Source of the DNA: an uncultured Clostridia bacterium
Lineage (GTDB): Bacteria; Bacillota; Clostridia; UMGS1810
Assembly (NCBI GenBank): GCA_934454585.1
Contig: CAKSFP010000011.1
Coordinates: 1 to 64,000 of the forward strand
Length of the DNA stretch: 64,000 nt
Reading direction: 5' to 3'
Below the pieces are notes generated by a model. The model had not been told where the DNA came from, ran no database searches, and was given only the letters and a program-made list of their open reading frames with translations. Positions 52,073-62,500 of this stretch are shown here, in pieces. Position numbers and translations under genes: made by a program. The first letter of the stretch is position 1; every line of letters begins with the position of its first letter.

Positions 52073-54862
52073 TTATCTTTGATTAAATTCAATGGGTTCC
52101 GCAAGCGGCGTCAGTGACGACCGACTCCACAAAAATGCCTTTATATGTCCCTCATTCGGTATATAATCCGTATACTCCGATCCGACAAATCCGGCATTGA
52201 TATTTTTAAGGTTTACAATACATAAATTTTCTCTGCGAAATGATGCGATAACCAGCATTGCCGCCTCATTTATGCCTCCTGCGGATACCAGTTTTGTCCG
52301 TATTCCGCCTTCGCCGATTTCAAACGAAATTTCGGACAATTCTGACATATCACGAACATATATCGGCGATGTCGACACTTCAAGACTCAATGCGCCGTCG
52401 CTAACCTCGTGCAGGGATTCATTGCCGTAAATATCATACACTTTCACAGATTTTGCATCGGTGTTATATGTATATCCGCTTTTACCGTCCGTGGTCCACA
52501 GCGAAGTTATTCCGTTTGAAAATTTTGCACGATACACGCCGTTTTTTTTGTAATCGCAGAGCATTTGTTCATAGGTGCTCACTCTTTCGGAATTCGAAAC
52601 AAGAGCATTATAGTTTGCAAGTGCCGCATATACCGGTTTGGCATGATATTTGTCTATCGTTCCGCGCCAGTCATTGAGCAACCCGAAATTTTTTTCAAGC
52701 TCATTTGAATTGCCGGGGTTATCCGTTGCAGTAAACCAGCAAATTTGTTCGAGTTCGTTTTGCAAAAGCATCGCCGCCCTAACGGTGAATTCCGCCTGCT
52801 GTTTGGCAGACACCGGGGCTGCGTTTCCGTTTTGCCCGTCCATAAGTTTCGCCGTGGATGACCATCCGAGTTCGGTTGCGATAATCGGCGTACTTTCGAG
52901 TCCGTATTTATTCAGCAAATTTCTCAATTCAAGTACCTGGTAAGTAAGCGTGCCTTCGGTATCGGTTGTCTTTCTTTTTATGTCTTCGGCAGTGTTTGCC
53001 CCCTCGTTTTCCGCCATGCGGTTTGCGATCTTATACGGATGTACGGAAACAACATCGATGTAATCTTTAACTTTCTTGCCTCTTTCGGCGGCAAGCGCCT
53101 GCACCTTTTGCAAAACTTTTTCCGTCCACGAACGCTGACTTGCTCCGGTTCTTGCAGATGCAAATGCACAGAGTTTTGCACCGGGGTTGCCTTTTTGCAA
53201 AGCATCCTTGGCACAAACAATAAGCCTTGCGTATGTGTCCGGATCGTCCCTTAACTCCCAGTTCAATTCATTATACAGTTCAAAATATTCGGCTTTGCCG
53301 TTCAAATCGTGCGCAACGCTCTCGGCAAACCCGGCAAATTTTTCCCTGTCTTCGTCCGTATAAGGAACACCTGATGAATAACTCGTTCCTATTTTGCCGT
53401 CAAGCATAATTATCTGCGATATGCTCTTTGATTCGGCATGGTTTTGCCAACGATTATATTCCGGCGAAAGACTTTTTCCGTTATCGAGCCATCTGTTATA
53501 ATTTATCGTGTCCCGTATAACCCCGAATCCGCCGCCCGCCAGTATATCCGTAAGAATATCAGGATCATAATATCCGTGCACAAACAGCGTAGAAACTCCT
53601 GATTTTCCGTTCAGTTCGGAGGGAGCGTTTACGGAAGAAAAACCTGCATGGGTGTTTGCCTTCTCTTTGCCGCCTTCATTTACAACGACGCTTATCTCAA
53701 ACAATCCAAACCTCTCGGCAGATCTTCTCATATCAGCACAAAAAGGAATTATTTTATGTTCCGCAGCGTCAAGATTAAATTCCAATGTGTCGGCATAGAC
53801 GGTCTCGTTCGTTTCGGAATTCGATATATTTACTTTTGCCGTGCAATTCTTTTTCGCTCCTGTGCGATTTACGGCATGTATATTGAAGATTGCGTCTTTG
53901 CCGTCGAATATATTCCCGTCTTTTTCCCCGTCAACAAACAAATTAATTTCGTTCCTGACATATTCCGGAGTTGCAGCAGGCAAATCATTGTCTCCGTATT
54001 TAACGGATTTGACAATGAAATTCTCTATGACAGTTTTATTCTCCGCGGATGCTCCCGACGAGTGAAAAAATATATTACATATCCTCCCGAGCTTTTCGTT
54101 AAGCGGCACCGTCTTAAAATATTCATTATCCAAATAGCAAACAACCCTGCCCGAATCCAGGTCAAACCAAAGATCCGCATGATATTTTCTTCCGTGTTCG
54201 TAAGCCGTGCTTCCCGAGGCACTGCTGTAGTCGTTTCTTTCGCTGTACATTCCGAATTTGCCGTCAGATGAAAAATTCAACACAGCGAACTTTGTATCGG
54301 CTGTCGCCGTCCACGGATTAGTGCCGTTTTTGTTCCCGACCCACAAATTGAGGGTTGAGGTATCCCCGTCAACCCTTGCGTCAAATGACGCAAGGACGAT
54401 TCCGCTTGACTGCGGCACGGCAAATTCGCGCGTAATTACGCCATCGGAACCCTCAACTATGTATTTGTCTTTTTGGGACAAATCGACGGGTCCGGATATT
54501 ATGCTCTTCGTCTCACGATTTCCCGGAGTGTAGAAAAACTTCAGGGAAGAAGAACCGTTATACGCCGTTCCTCCTACGGTAAGGTCGTACAGTCCCTCTG
54601 CCGCATCCGACATATCAATGGTTTTTGACCACCAGCCATACTCCCCTGAGCTGAATTGATCCACATAATAAAACGGATTGGCTTTATCGCGGGCGGTTGC
54701 CTCAAATGTGACATATTTGTCGGCTTTGCAAACAGATGTGTTTTTGATTTTTAACTGATTTTCCGTAAATTCATAGCCGAACCCATCAGCAAAAACACTG
54801 CCGCAGCAAGCGAACAACACCAATGCCGCAATTATCGATATTTTAATAAAATGTTTTGTCAT
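52073..54862 (-). CDS. Secreted clan GH-A-like glycoside hydrolase with beta-sandwich modules
   Basis: 929 residues with a signal peptide. The N-terminal 280 residues form one or two LamG/CBM-like beta-sandwiches, followed by an Ig-like region (about 300-405). A TIM-barrel region of about 420-760 carries FELYNELNWE near residue 531 (acid/base Glu in Asn-Glu) and IIATELGWSS near 663 (nucleophile Glu), which is the clan GH-A pattern seen in GH39, GH5 and related families. The C-terminal 150 residues form a beta domain ending IKAFLWSRSSLTPLAEPI. A retaining glycosidase acting on an extracellular polysaccharide is inferred; family and substrate are not resolved. Confidence 0.85.
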   Translation of the reverse strand: MTKHFIKISIIAALVLFACCGSVFADGFGYEFTENQLKIKNTSVCKADKYVTFEATARDKANPFYYVDQFSSGEYGWWSKTIDMSDAAEGLYDLTVGGTAYNGSSSLKFFYTPGNRETKSIISGPVDLSQKDKYIVEGSDGVITREFAVPQSSGIVLASFDARVDGDTSTLNLWVGNKNGTNPWTATADTKFAVLNFSSDGKFGMYSERNDYSSASGSTAYEHGRKYHADLWFDLDSGRVVCYLDNEYFKTVPLNEKLGRICNIFFHSSGASAENKTVIENFIVKSVKYGDNDLPAATPEYVRNEINLFVDGEKDGNIFDGKDAIFNIHAVNRTGAKKNCTAKVNISNSETNETVYADTLEFNLDAAEHKIIPFCADMRRSAERFGLFEISVVVNEGGKEKANTHAGFSSVNAPSELNGKSGVSTLFVHGYYDPDILTDILAGGGFGVIRDTINYNRWLDNGKSLSPEYNRWQNHAESKSISQIIMLDGKIGTSYSSGVPYTDEDREKFAGFAESVAHDLNGKAEYFELYNELNWELRDDPDTYARLIVCAKDALQKGNPGAKLCAFASARTGASQRSWTEKVLQKVQALAAERGKKVKDYIDVVSVHPYKIANRMAENEGANTAEDIKRKTTDTEGTLTYQVLELRNLLNKYGLESTPIIATELGWSSTAKLMDGQNGNAAPVSAKQQAEFTVRAAMLLQNELEQICWFTATDNPGNSNELEKNFGLLNDWRGTIDKYHAKPVYAALANYNALVSNSERVSTYEQMLCDYKKNGVYRAKFSNGITSLWTTDGKSGYTYNTDAKSVKVYDIYGNESLHEVSDGALSLEVSTSPIYVRDMSELSEISFEIGEGGIRTKLVSAGGINEAAMLVIASFRRENLCIVNLKNINAGFVGSEYTDYIPNEGHIKAFLWSRSSLTPLAEPIEFNQR

Positions 54863-54937
54863 GGCCGTCTCCTTTAATATGCATCACATTGCGTATTTGC
54901 GCCGCTCTGCCGTAATATCAGTCATATCTCATGTCTT

Positions 54938-57343
54938 TTATTTTACAATAACCTTCTCAGCAATCGGATAATGCAAAATTTCACCGTTTAACACTGTAAG
55001 ACACATCACGGAATTGTTCAGATTTTTCGCTTTCAAAACATTCTTATTGCGGTCAAATTCAAGTATGCTCATCGAATTTACCGTTTGCACGGCAAATTTA
55101 TAATCTGCCATCAATCCGTTGTCATACTCGGCAGACACAATAATAACTTTCTGCACCTTGTCGGTCGCATTTATTATTGTTCCGCTTGCATATGCCTGAG
55201 TCATTTCTTTTTGTGTAAATGCACTTCCGTCCTCTTTTTCGTACCCCAAATTCATAACATAGGCACCTTCATTATAACCACCCTGCGTGTAAACCGCCTC
55301 AAACCGATCGACATCAAGTCCGTCCGCCGTTTTTATATCATCTGCGCAAATTTTGACGACATCTCCGCGGCGCGGTATTTTCGATATATCAACGGTGCAG
55401 CATTTATCTTTTGGATCGTACATAACAGATTCACAGGCTATTTCTTCATCTTCAAAATACACTTTTATACCGTCAAGCGTAGTTTCGTTTACATCTGCGG
55501 TGAATTTGAGTCTAATCTGATTTACAATTGAATTTATTGTTGAGTCAGCGGAATGAGAGTTGCCATTCACATCCGAAAAAACAATTTCCGAGACTGACGA
55601 GGTCTCAAAAAATGTACCCGCCTTGAAATTATCAATAAACAATTCAGATTCTTCGCCGTCCTCCACCTTGCTGAAATGGCCTATATACAGTTTATCTGCC
55701 CCGTTTATATATTTGTCGGTTGCCTGTTTTGAATAAACAGCCTTGTCATTAACATATGCCGTTACCGTTTTGTCGGTTTTGTTGAAAACAAATTTTATGT
55801 TATACCACACATCGCCCTCAAAAGCAACCGCACCTTTGTGTCCCCAGCCCTGCACCTGCGAAAGTCCGTTTGCGCTTAGAAACACCTGCAAATTGTTGTC
55901 ATATGTCAAAGGCGTCACATTGTTTGTGCCAATATAGTATCCGTTCTGAGCGGCAATAAGCGATGCCTGAAAATCCTTGCCGTCGTTTGACGGAGCTATA
56001 ACCATGCTCTGAGTTGATTTTGCCTTCATATCAAAGCTTATAAAACTCATGTTTCCGCCCAGGTACTCGTTTAATCCGCTCTGCTTTGCCACGGCGCAAC
56101 TGCGATCATCTTTTTTTGGCAGCCTGAGGGCAAGAATCTTTCCCTTGCCGTCTTCGGCGATGTATTCGGTATCTCCGGCTTTTTCGAATTTCCAGTCATA
56201 CAAGGCGGTCTCGTCGTCGTAATCATCATATAGATACGAAACATAGTTACCGTCCGCCGTAAGTTCGCATACGCACGGCGAATATCCGCTGTCGCTGTCA
56301 CCGTTTATCAAGACTTTGTAATTGCACGATGCGTCATAATCGGCAATTTTCATCCTAAGCGTGTGTGTTTCGGAGTCATAAGTTGGTTCGTTATATCCCG
56401 CGATATCGGAATTTTTGTGAATTTCAAAATTATTCAGCAAAATATCGCTGTCTATATCGGCGTCAAAAGTCATCGTTAGCATTCCCGTAGTTTTGCTCAG
56501 ATTAAGTGCGGAGATTTTCGCATCCTCCGTGATAACCGGCGGAAGCACCGCCTTCATTTTGCCTGCTTTGAAATTGTCGATTCTGAACACCGCGGTGTTG
56601 TCTTCCGCCATCTCGGAATATGTGTTTACATAAAGCGCGTCTACATTGGCAGAATTCGGATTCGACAGCTCCGATATCAATTTGCCGTCCAGATACACAT
56701 CAATCATATTATCTGTTTTGTCAATCACAAACAAGAAATTACACCATTTGTTTGATTCAAGCTTACTCGCATTCCAATACTTGGTTGCATCGGACAGGCT
56801 GACATCAAAAACATTCTTTAGATACGAATAATAGTACGGATTATTACCATTCGTGGGGTATATCCACTTGTTTTTGCTTATAAGCACCGTTGCGTCTACT
56901 CCGCCCTCGGCATGCCGCAGTTTGGTCGGAGAAATAACAATGTTATAATCACCCAAAGACTTGAAATCAAAGCTTACATAATTCATGTCGCCGGTCAGAT
57001 AATCTTTTATGGGAATCCGAACCGGATACTGCATTGCCGCCGTATCGTTTGCGACACTCTTTTTGTTGAAATAAGCCTCAAGAACCCTGCCTTTTTCAGC
57101 GTCATCCGTCACGGCGGAAGCGCAGCCGGACGGCTCCCAGTTTCGTTCGGAAGGTATGGTGCCGTCATCATAATCATCACAAAAAAGCGGATCTTCAAAA
57201 TCATATCCTTCTATTTGCGGCGTGGCTGTATTTGCGTACACCGCGGGGAATATTCCCCGCGGTGCATAAGCCGAAACACAGCAAATGCAAAAGGCTGTTA
57301 CAAATATCGATAAATATCTTACGATTGTCTTTTTCCTTTTCAT
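54938..57343 (-). CDS. Secreted LamG/Ig-like modular protein (first type)
   Basis: 801 residues with a signal peptide. Two LamG-like beta-sandwich domains (about 50-270 and 375-575) both contain the phrase W(C/Y)N(F/I)...FV(I/F)(D/N)KTD and DNFKAG. Each is followed by an Ig-like SbsA-type domain (LNLSKTTGMLTMTFDADIDS; INSIVNQIRLKFTADVNETT). A C-terminal beta domain follows. No catalytic residues were recognised. It may bind glycan for the neighbouring glycosidases, but it could be an unrecognised enzyme. Confidence 0.83.
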   Translation of the reverse strand: MKRKKTIVRYLSIFVTAFCICCVSAYAPRGIFPAVYANTATPQIEGYDFEDPLFCDDYDDGTIPSERNWEPSGCASAVTDDAEKGRVLEAYFNKKSVANDTAAMQYPVRIPIKDYLTGDMNYVSFDFKSLGDYNIVISPTKLRHAEGGVDATVLISKNKWIYPTNGNNPYYYSYLKNVFDVSLSDATKYWNASKLESNKWCNFLFVIDKTDNMIDVYLDGKLISELSNPNSANVDALYVNTYSEMAEDNTAVFRIDNFKAGKMKAVLPPVITEDAKISALNLSKTTGMLTMTFDADIDSDILLNNFEIHKNSDIAGYNEPTYDSETHTLRMKIADYDASCNYKVLINGDSDSGYSPCVCELTADGNYVSYLYDDYDDETALYDWKFEKAGDTEYIAEDGKGKILALRLPKKDDRSCAVAKQSGLNEYLGGNMSFISFDMKAKSTQSMVIAPSNDGKDFQASLIAAQNGYYIGTNNVTPLTYDNNLQVFLSANGLSQVQGWGHKGAVAFEGDVWYNIKFVFNKTDKTVTAYVNDKAVYSKQATDKYINGADKLYIGHFSKVEDGEESELFIDNFKAGTFFETSSVSEIVFSDVNGNSHSADSTINSIVNQIRLKFTADVNETTLDGIKVYFEDEEIACESVMYDPKDKCCTVDISKIPRRGDVVKICADDIKTADGLDVDRFEAVYTQGGYNEGAYVMNLGYEKEDGSAFTQKEMTQAYASGTIINATDKVQKVIIVSAEYDNGLMADYKFAVQTVNSMSILEFDRNKNVLKAKNLNNSVMCLTVLNGEILHYPIAEKVIVK

Positions 57344-57358
57344 AAATTAATCTCCCTG

Positions 57359-59452
57359 TCAATTGCTGCCGTTTATCTGATAACAATCACAAAGCGGAAC
57401 AAGATTGCCGTCGTTTGTCCAAATGAATCCTTTTATGATTTTTGCACCGCTCGTGCCGACCCCGAGATTTACTTCGGTATCGTTGTCAATATAAAAAGTA
57501 CCGTTTGGCTCAAGTGTTATATTCCTGAAATCAGCTCCTACCAGCCGCGAGGAATTTTGATCGGAATAAGAAGCGATGATAAGTTTAACAGGAACGGAAT
57601 ATGCGCAAGTGTTATATAACGACGCCTTCAGATATACTTTTTCTTCCGTGCCGAAGCGAGTAATCTCCTCGCCGCTTGCATTTACTGTTTTTGCTTCATA
57701 ATTATACGCCTTGCCTATCTGCAAATTTTTCATATAAAACAAATTTTCGCTCTGTGAGGTCACCTTTGAAAAATGTGACAAGCGTATCATGTCGATTTTT
57801 GACAAATCCAAGCCGTTTGCAGGACCGTCAAACACCGGCTCATTATCCACATAAGTTCTGATGACATCTTTGTTTGAGTCTATTATAAACTTTATGTTAT
57901 ACCATTTTCCCGATTCAAAACTGCGTGCATTTTGAAAAACTTTTTGAGCCGCATCAAGATTTTCTTTGTCGAGGAGGTTGGCGGCAGACACACCGTATGC
58001 ATTCGGATCCACATTCGCAGCAACCGCCATGTAGCCTTTTTCGGAAAATCCAAGCGTTACGGGATATTGGAACACATCGGAAATCACAGGTGAAATAAGC
58101 ATATGCCTCAGTCCGTTTGATCTGATATCAAAGCTGATGTAGTTTGTTTTGGCGGTTGAGTACTCGTTCAGTCCGCCTTGCGCGATGGTCAGAGGATAAT
58201 ATGTTCTCGGGTCATTGCCCGATGCCGTGCTGATGGAGTGAAAAGCAAGGGCATTTTCGCCGTCAACAGCCTCAACCGTTTGAGACGGATAGTATTGCTT
58301 TGACCACTTATACTTGAGAGCCTCGTAGTTCGTGTAGTTTTCGGCAAAAGCCGCATCGTACCCCGTTGTTTTTCCGAAACTCTTTGAGGTTGGCGACACG
58401 GTTGTGCCATCCGCCAACTTTACTCCCGACGCAATATTTACGGTATATTCGGCAAATTTATTATAATTGTTCACAGTGCATTTATATTTATTTGCAGTGC
58501 TGTCGTAGCTTCCCGTGCAGCCGATATTTTCTCCGTCCGATGTCACGCTTATGTTGCCGGCAAGAGTTGATTCGTCTGCCGCTCCTTCAAATTCTATATC
58601 TGCGGTACCTGTCTTACGGTCGAAAGAAATGTCCTTAACATCGGATGTTTTTGAAACGGTTCCGATTTTGACATTATCTACCGCAAAAGCGGCAATTAGA
58701 CTTGCTGTTTGTGTATAGTCTATAAACACCAGATTGTCAAAGTTTTCTGAGTCTGCGTAGCTCAGGGTTTTTATCAATTTGTTATCCAAATATATGCTTA
58801 CATTATCAGTGTCCCTCGTATTATCAACGATAAATTTTATGTTGTACCAATGGCACGGTTCGTAATCACCGTCTTTAATTGAAGCATATGTTGTAAGGTA
58901 CGCACCCGTGACACTTCCGTTTGCATATGTAAAAGGAACCAATGTATCTTGCTTGTGTGCATAATATGTCTTGTTGCTCTTAAACATAAGTGTGGGAATA
59001 TTGGCGTGACTGCTCCAGTTTTTTTCATCATTTTCAAGATCCGTGTCCAAAAACATGACTATGTTTCTGGCAACAGTCCATGCGGAAGAAAAATCAAAAC
59101 TTACATAATTTATGCCGCCGGTCATATATTCTTTTAAGCCGCCCAAGATATTTCTGTTTTTACAACAAGTCCATATACCATTTAGGTCGGTTGATGTAAG
59201 GGCATTGCTGTAAAAATTCATATACTTCGAACCCGGATCTATATATGAACCTCCGTTTGTTCCGGACATCACACCGGAGTATTCATTTGCCTTGTAAATC
59301 CAACTCAGCGCCGGAGCAGTGTCCGTGTCGTAAGTATCGTTTACAACAGGCGGATTATCGGTATACCCTGCCGCAGACACAAGGGCAGTCAGCGCGCAAA
59401 ACGACGAAAGCGCCATCACAAAAGCCAGAATCAAAGATAAAATTCTTTTCAT
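57359..59452 (-). CDS. Secreted LamG/Ig-like modular protein (second type)
   Basis: 697 residues from the ATG after GGAGGA, with a signal peptide (MKRILSLILAFVMALSSFCA). Architecture is like the next gene: LamG domain (about 30-265), Ig-like domain, LamG domain (about 365-590), then a C-terminal beta domain ending IIKGFIWTNDGNLVPLCD. It shares HWYNIKFIVDN/KWYNIKFIIDS and a DN(V)KIG phrase with its neighbour, so the two are diverged paralogues. Function unknown; polysaccharide binding is the likeliest guess. Confidence 0.83.
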   Translation of the reverse strand: MKRILSLILAFVMALSSFCALTALVSAAGYTDNPPVVNDTYDTDTAPALSWIYKANEYSGVMSGTNGGSYIDPGSKYMNFYSNALTSTDLNGIWTCCKNRNILGGLKEYMTGGINYVSFDFSSAWTVARNIVMFLDTDLENDEKNWSSHANIPTLMFKSNKTYYAHKQDTLVPFTYANGSVTGAYLTTYASIKDGDYEPCHWYNIKFIVDNTRDTDNVSIYLDNKLIKTLSYADSENFDNLVFIDYTQTASLIAAFAVDNVKIGTVSKTSDVKDISFDRKTGTADIEFEGAADESTLAGNISVTSDGENIGCTGSYDSTANKYKCTVNNYNKFAEYTVNIASGVKLADGTTVSPTSKSFGKTTGYDAAFAENYTNYEALKYKWSKQYYPSQTVEAVDGENALAFHSISTASGNDPRTYYPLTIAQGGLNEYSTAKTNYISFDIRSNGLRHMLISPVISDVFQYPVTLGFSEKGYMAVAANVDPNAYGVSAANLLDKENLDAAQKVFQNARSFESGKWYNIKFIIDSNKDVIRTYVDNEPVFDGPANGLDLSKIDMIRLSHFSKVTSQSENLFYMKNLQIGKAYNYEAKTVNASGEEITRFGTEEKVYLKASLYNTCAYSVPVKLIIASYSDQNSSRLVGADFRNITLEPNGTFYIDNDTEVNLGVGTSGAKIIKGFIWTNDGNLVPLCDCYQINGSN

Positions 59453-59536
59453 TTTCAAATTCCTCCATCTTTTAATTATTGCCGGCGGCAAATATTCATT
59501 TTCACCGCCGCCTGATATTTCATTTGCCGTACCCGA

Positions 59537-62500
59537 TTATTGATTTACCCTGTACACGGGAAGTTTCATAAACAAAGCCGGGTTCTTTTCAGAGCCGATT
59601 CCGGGGCAGTATTCAAGCCATCCCCTGCCTTTTCCGTCATTATCATCATCATTTACCATAACGGAAAAATAAATTTCTTTTTGTTTTCTAAAATCCGGCT
59701 TGTTGTTAAATATTTGCGTCCAGGGAATCTGCAATTCATACACGGTCTTTTTTTCTTCCTCATAGCGCTTAATTTCATAAAGCGTGTCCTCGGAAAACTC
59801 CAAAACCGCAGATCCATAGTTGTTGTCCACAATCTGTGACAGATAACTTTGAATTACATTTTCGCCGTTTGATTTGCCAAAGCCTATTTCCGTCGCCTTT
59901 CCACCGGAGCCGAAAATATCTGTCATGGCAAACTGAACACTGTCATTTGCCCAAACTCTTGCCGGAGTGTCTTTGTCATAAAAGACATCATCCGTAACTT
60001 CTGCGGCAAGATAAAAATAATCATCATCGCACATAGTGTATATAACCGCGCTTAAATCATCGGGGCCCCGCCAGTCCTTTTGCCTTGCCATTTCTTTTTT
60101 GTTTAATCTCATCGGCAAAAATTCGTACCACTCATTCGGAGATATTACACCATCAATCGTAGGTTTTTTGTTTCCGTATTTCAGACAACCGAGCCTTGCG
60201 GACATTTCTGTGGGGGTTTGTACAACACCGTTTTTGTCGCCGATATTCAAAGTGCCCGATATGTTCAGAATATAGTTATCCATTTCCTTCGGATCAACAT
60301 TGATTTTCATTGTTCTCACATTCCCGGGATTTATGGTATCTACGACAAGCTTGTCGCTGCCCATGCTTTTCGGAGAATCTATCTTAAACTCCGCGGAAAC
60401 ATCCGAACTTCTGTTGTTCTTGATTTTCAGCACTGCCTGGTATCTCTGCGTGTTGTACGGAAGAACCGTATAATCATAGGAAACCGGTTCGACATATTTC
60501 ACAGGACAGTCAAATACCGAAACACATTTGCCTTCCTCATATACTTTGATTATCACTTTTTCGCTTTCCAGACTGTCCGTTCCGCACGAAAATTCAAGAA
60601 CCCCGTTTTCATTTGCCACTTCGGATATATTTTCCGAACAATCCGTCTTTATGCTGACTTTCTGCATATCGGGTATTTTTATTCTCACGCGGAATTTTTC
60701 ACCCGATATTGCCTCGATATCATGCTTATCTGCCGTTATCACGCCGCCCGTTTGCACAAACCGGGAAAAATGTCCGACAAGATAGCTGACATTTCCGGAT
60801 ATATTGATGTTGAATTTGCCGTTATATGCATAAAGCCGTGTTTTGTTGCCGTCGATATCATATAAATCAAGCGAATCACACCCCAAATCAAGGCAAATCG
60901 TTTTTTTCTCATTTTCGGAATTCCACAATGCCAGGACATCCATACCGTCATTTGATCGCCTGAATCGGTATATCCAAATATCATCGCTTTGCGTCTGCTG
61001 TCTGCCCAGGTTTTCAGCGTTTGCAAGCAGGCTGTTATATGCCGAAAACGCACGCAAAACAGGTTTTGCCTGATACGGAACATATTCTTTTGAATTCCAG
61101 TATCTGAGCATACCGAATCCATTTTCCATAGTACGGTCATCACCTTTACACTGGTCGTTATAAACGCTGTACAGTTCCACATACGGATCACACATAATAT
61201 ACTGTCTTATGTCGTATGTTGCCTGTTCGTCTGCGGTAGAATATCCGTCGGCATCTGAGTATCCGTTTTCCGTAACAGCTATACTTTTGTCACGGAGTCC
61301 GTATTCATCCAGCAAATTACGCAGTTTTACCAGCGATTCCTCCGAGGTGCCGTAGCCGGACATACCGACTTCGGGAAGCGCCTGCACCGTGTACGGGTGA
61401 CAGGAGAACACATCAAAGTATTGACCGGCTCCCAGGCTCAAAAGCTGCTCTATCCACGGAATTGTCACATATGCGGTGGCTCCGCAGAGAACCTTACAGT
61501 CAGGATCGGCTCTTTTTGCCGCTTCATATGCCGTTTTTTGAGCTTTCAGATAAACCTCATCGGCAGGAAATTTGAAATTTTTTTCGTTAAACACCTCATA
61601 ATATTTCACCTTTCCCTTCAAATCCGAAACCATGTTATACACATAATCTCCGAAATTCTTTAGCGATTCCTCGCTTTTCGGTATCAGCTGATCACACCAC
61701 TCCGGATTCACGGTATCGGTTACGAGAACGCAAAGCGTTTCCATTTTGTTGTTAAAAGTGGTGTTAAACAAGCTTGTTTGAAGTTCGTCGAATTTGTACA
61801 CGCCTTTTTGCATTTCATATTTTACCCAGAATATATCCTCCCTGGAATACTTAAAACCTGCGTTTACAAACATTTTTTGCTTTCTGTCAAGCTCATCCGT
61901 ACCGTATCCCCAGTAGTTGTGAGCCGATAATCCGAGTTTTTGATTTTGCTCGTCGGATTTTTTCATTCTCACAAGCGTCGTTTCACACTCCGTCGATTCT
62001 CCGGAATCGGGCGTGAATTTTATTCGGGCGTAATACTCGCCGTAGCGCAAAAACTTCGCAGAGAAAGCAGCCGTCTTTGTCTCCTTTGCCGCAATCGTTT
62101 CATTTCTCGATTGCTCAAGCACCGCTTTGCCGCAGTTATCATACAAAGCAAGATTAAGAACTCCGCTTATGGAGTCTGCTTTCAAATTATCCATCGAAAC
62201 GATGATATCTTGTTCTTCATCAAAAAACGAGTTGCCGAGAGACTCCGTAAATGAGTTCAAGATAACGGGTTTGCCCATGTAATACGGCATATTCATGGCG
62301 CCGTCTATCCGAAACTCGTCAGCCGCATTGTCAATATGCACAATTTTGAAATTGTCATAATATTCCGTACATTCTCCGTAAGCGCCGTTGCAGACTCTGC
62401 GATATGTGGTAACCTGCGTCATTTCTTCTGTTATTGTGGTTTGTCCGAGCAGTTGACCGTCAACATAATGATAGGCAATTCTATTGTCCAAATCATACCA

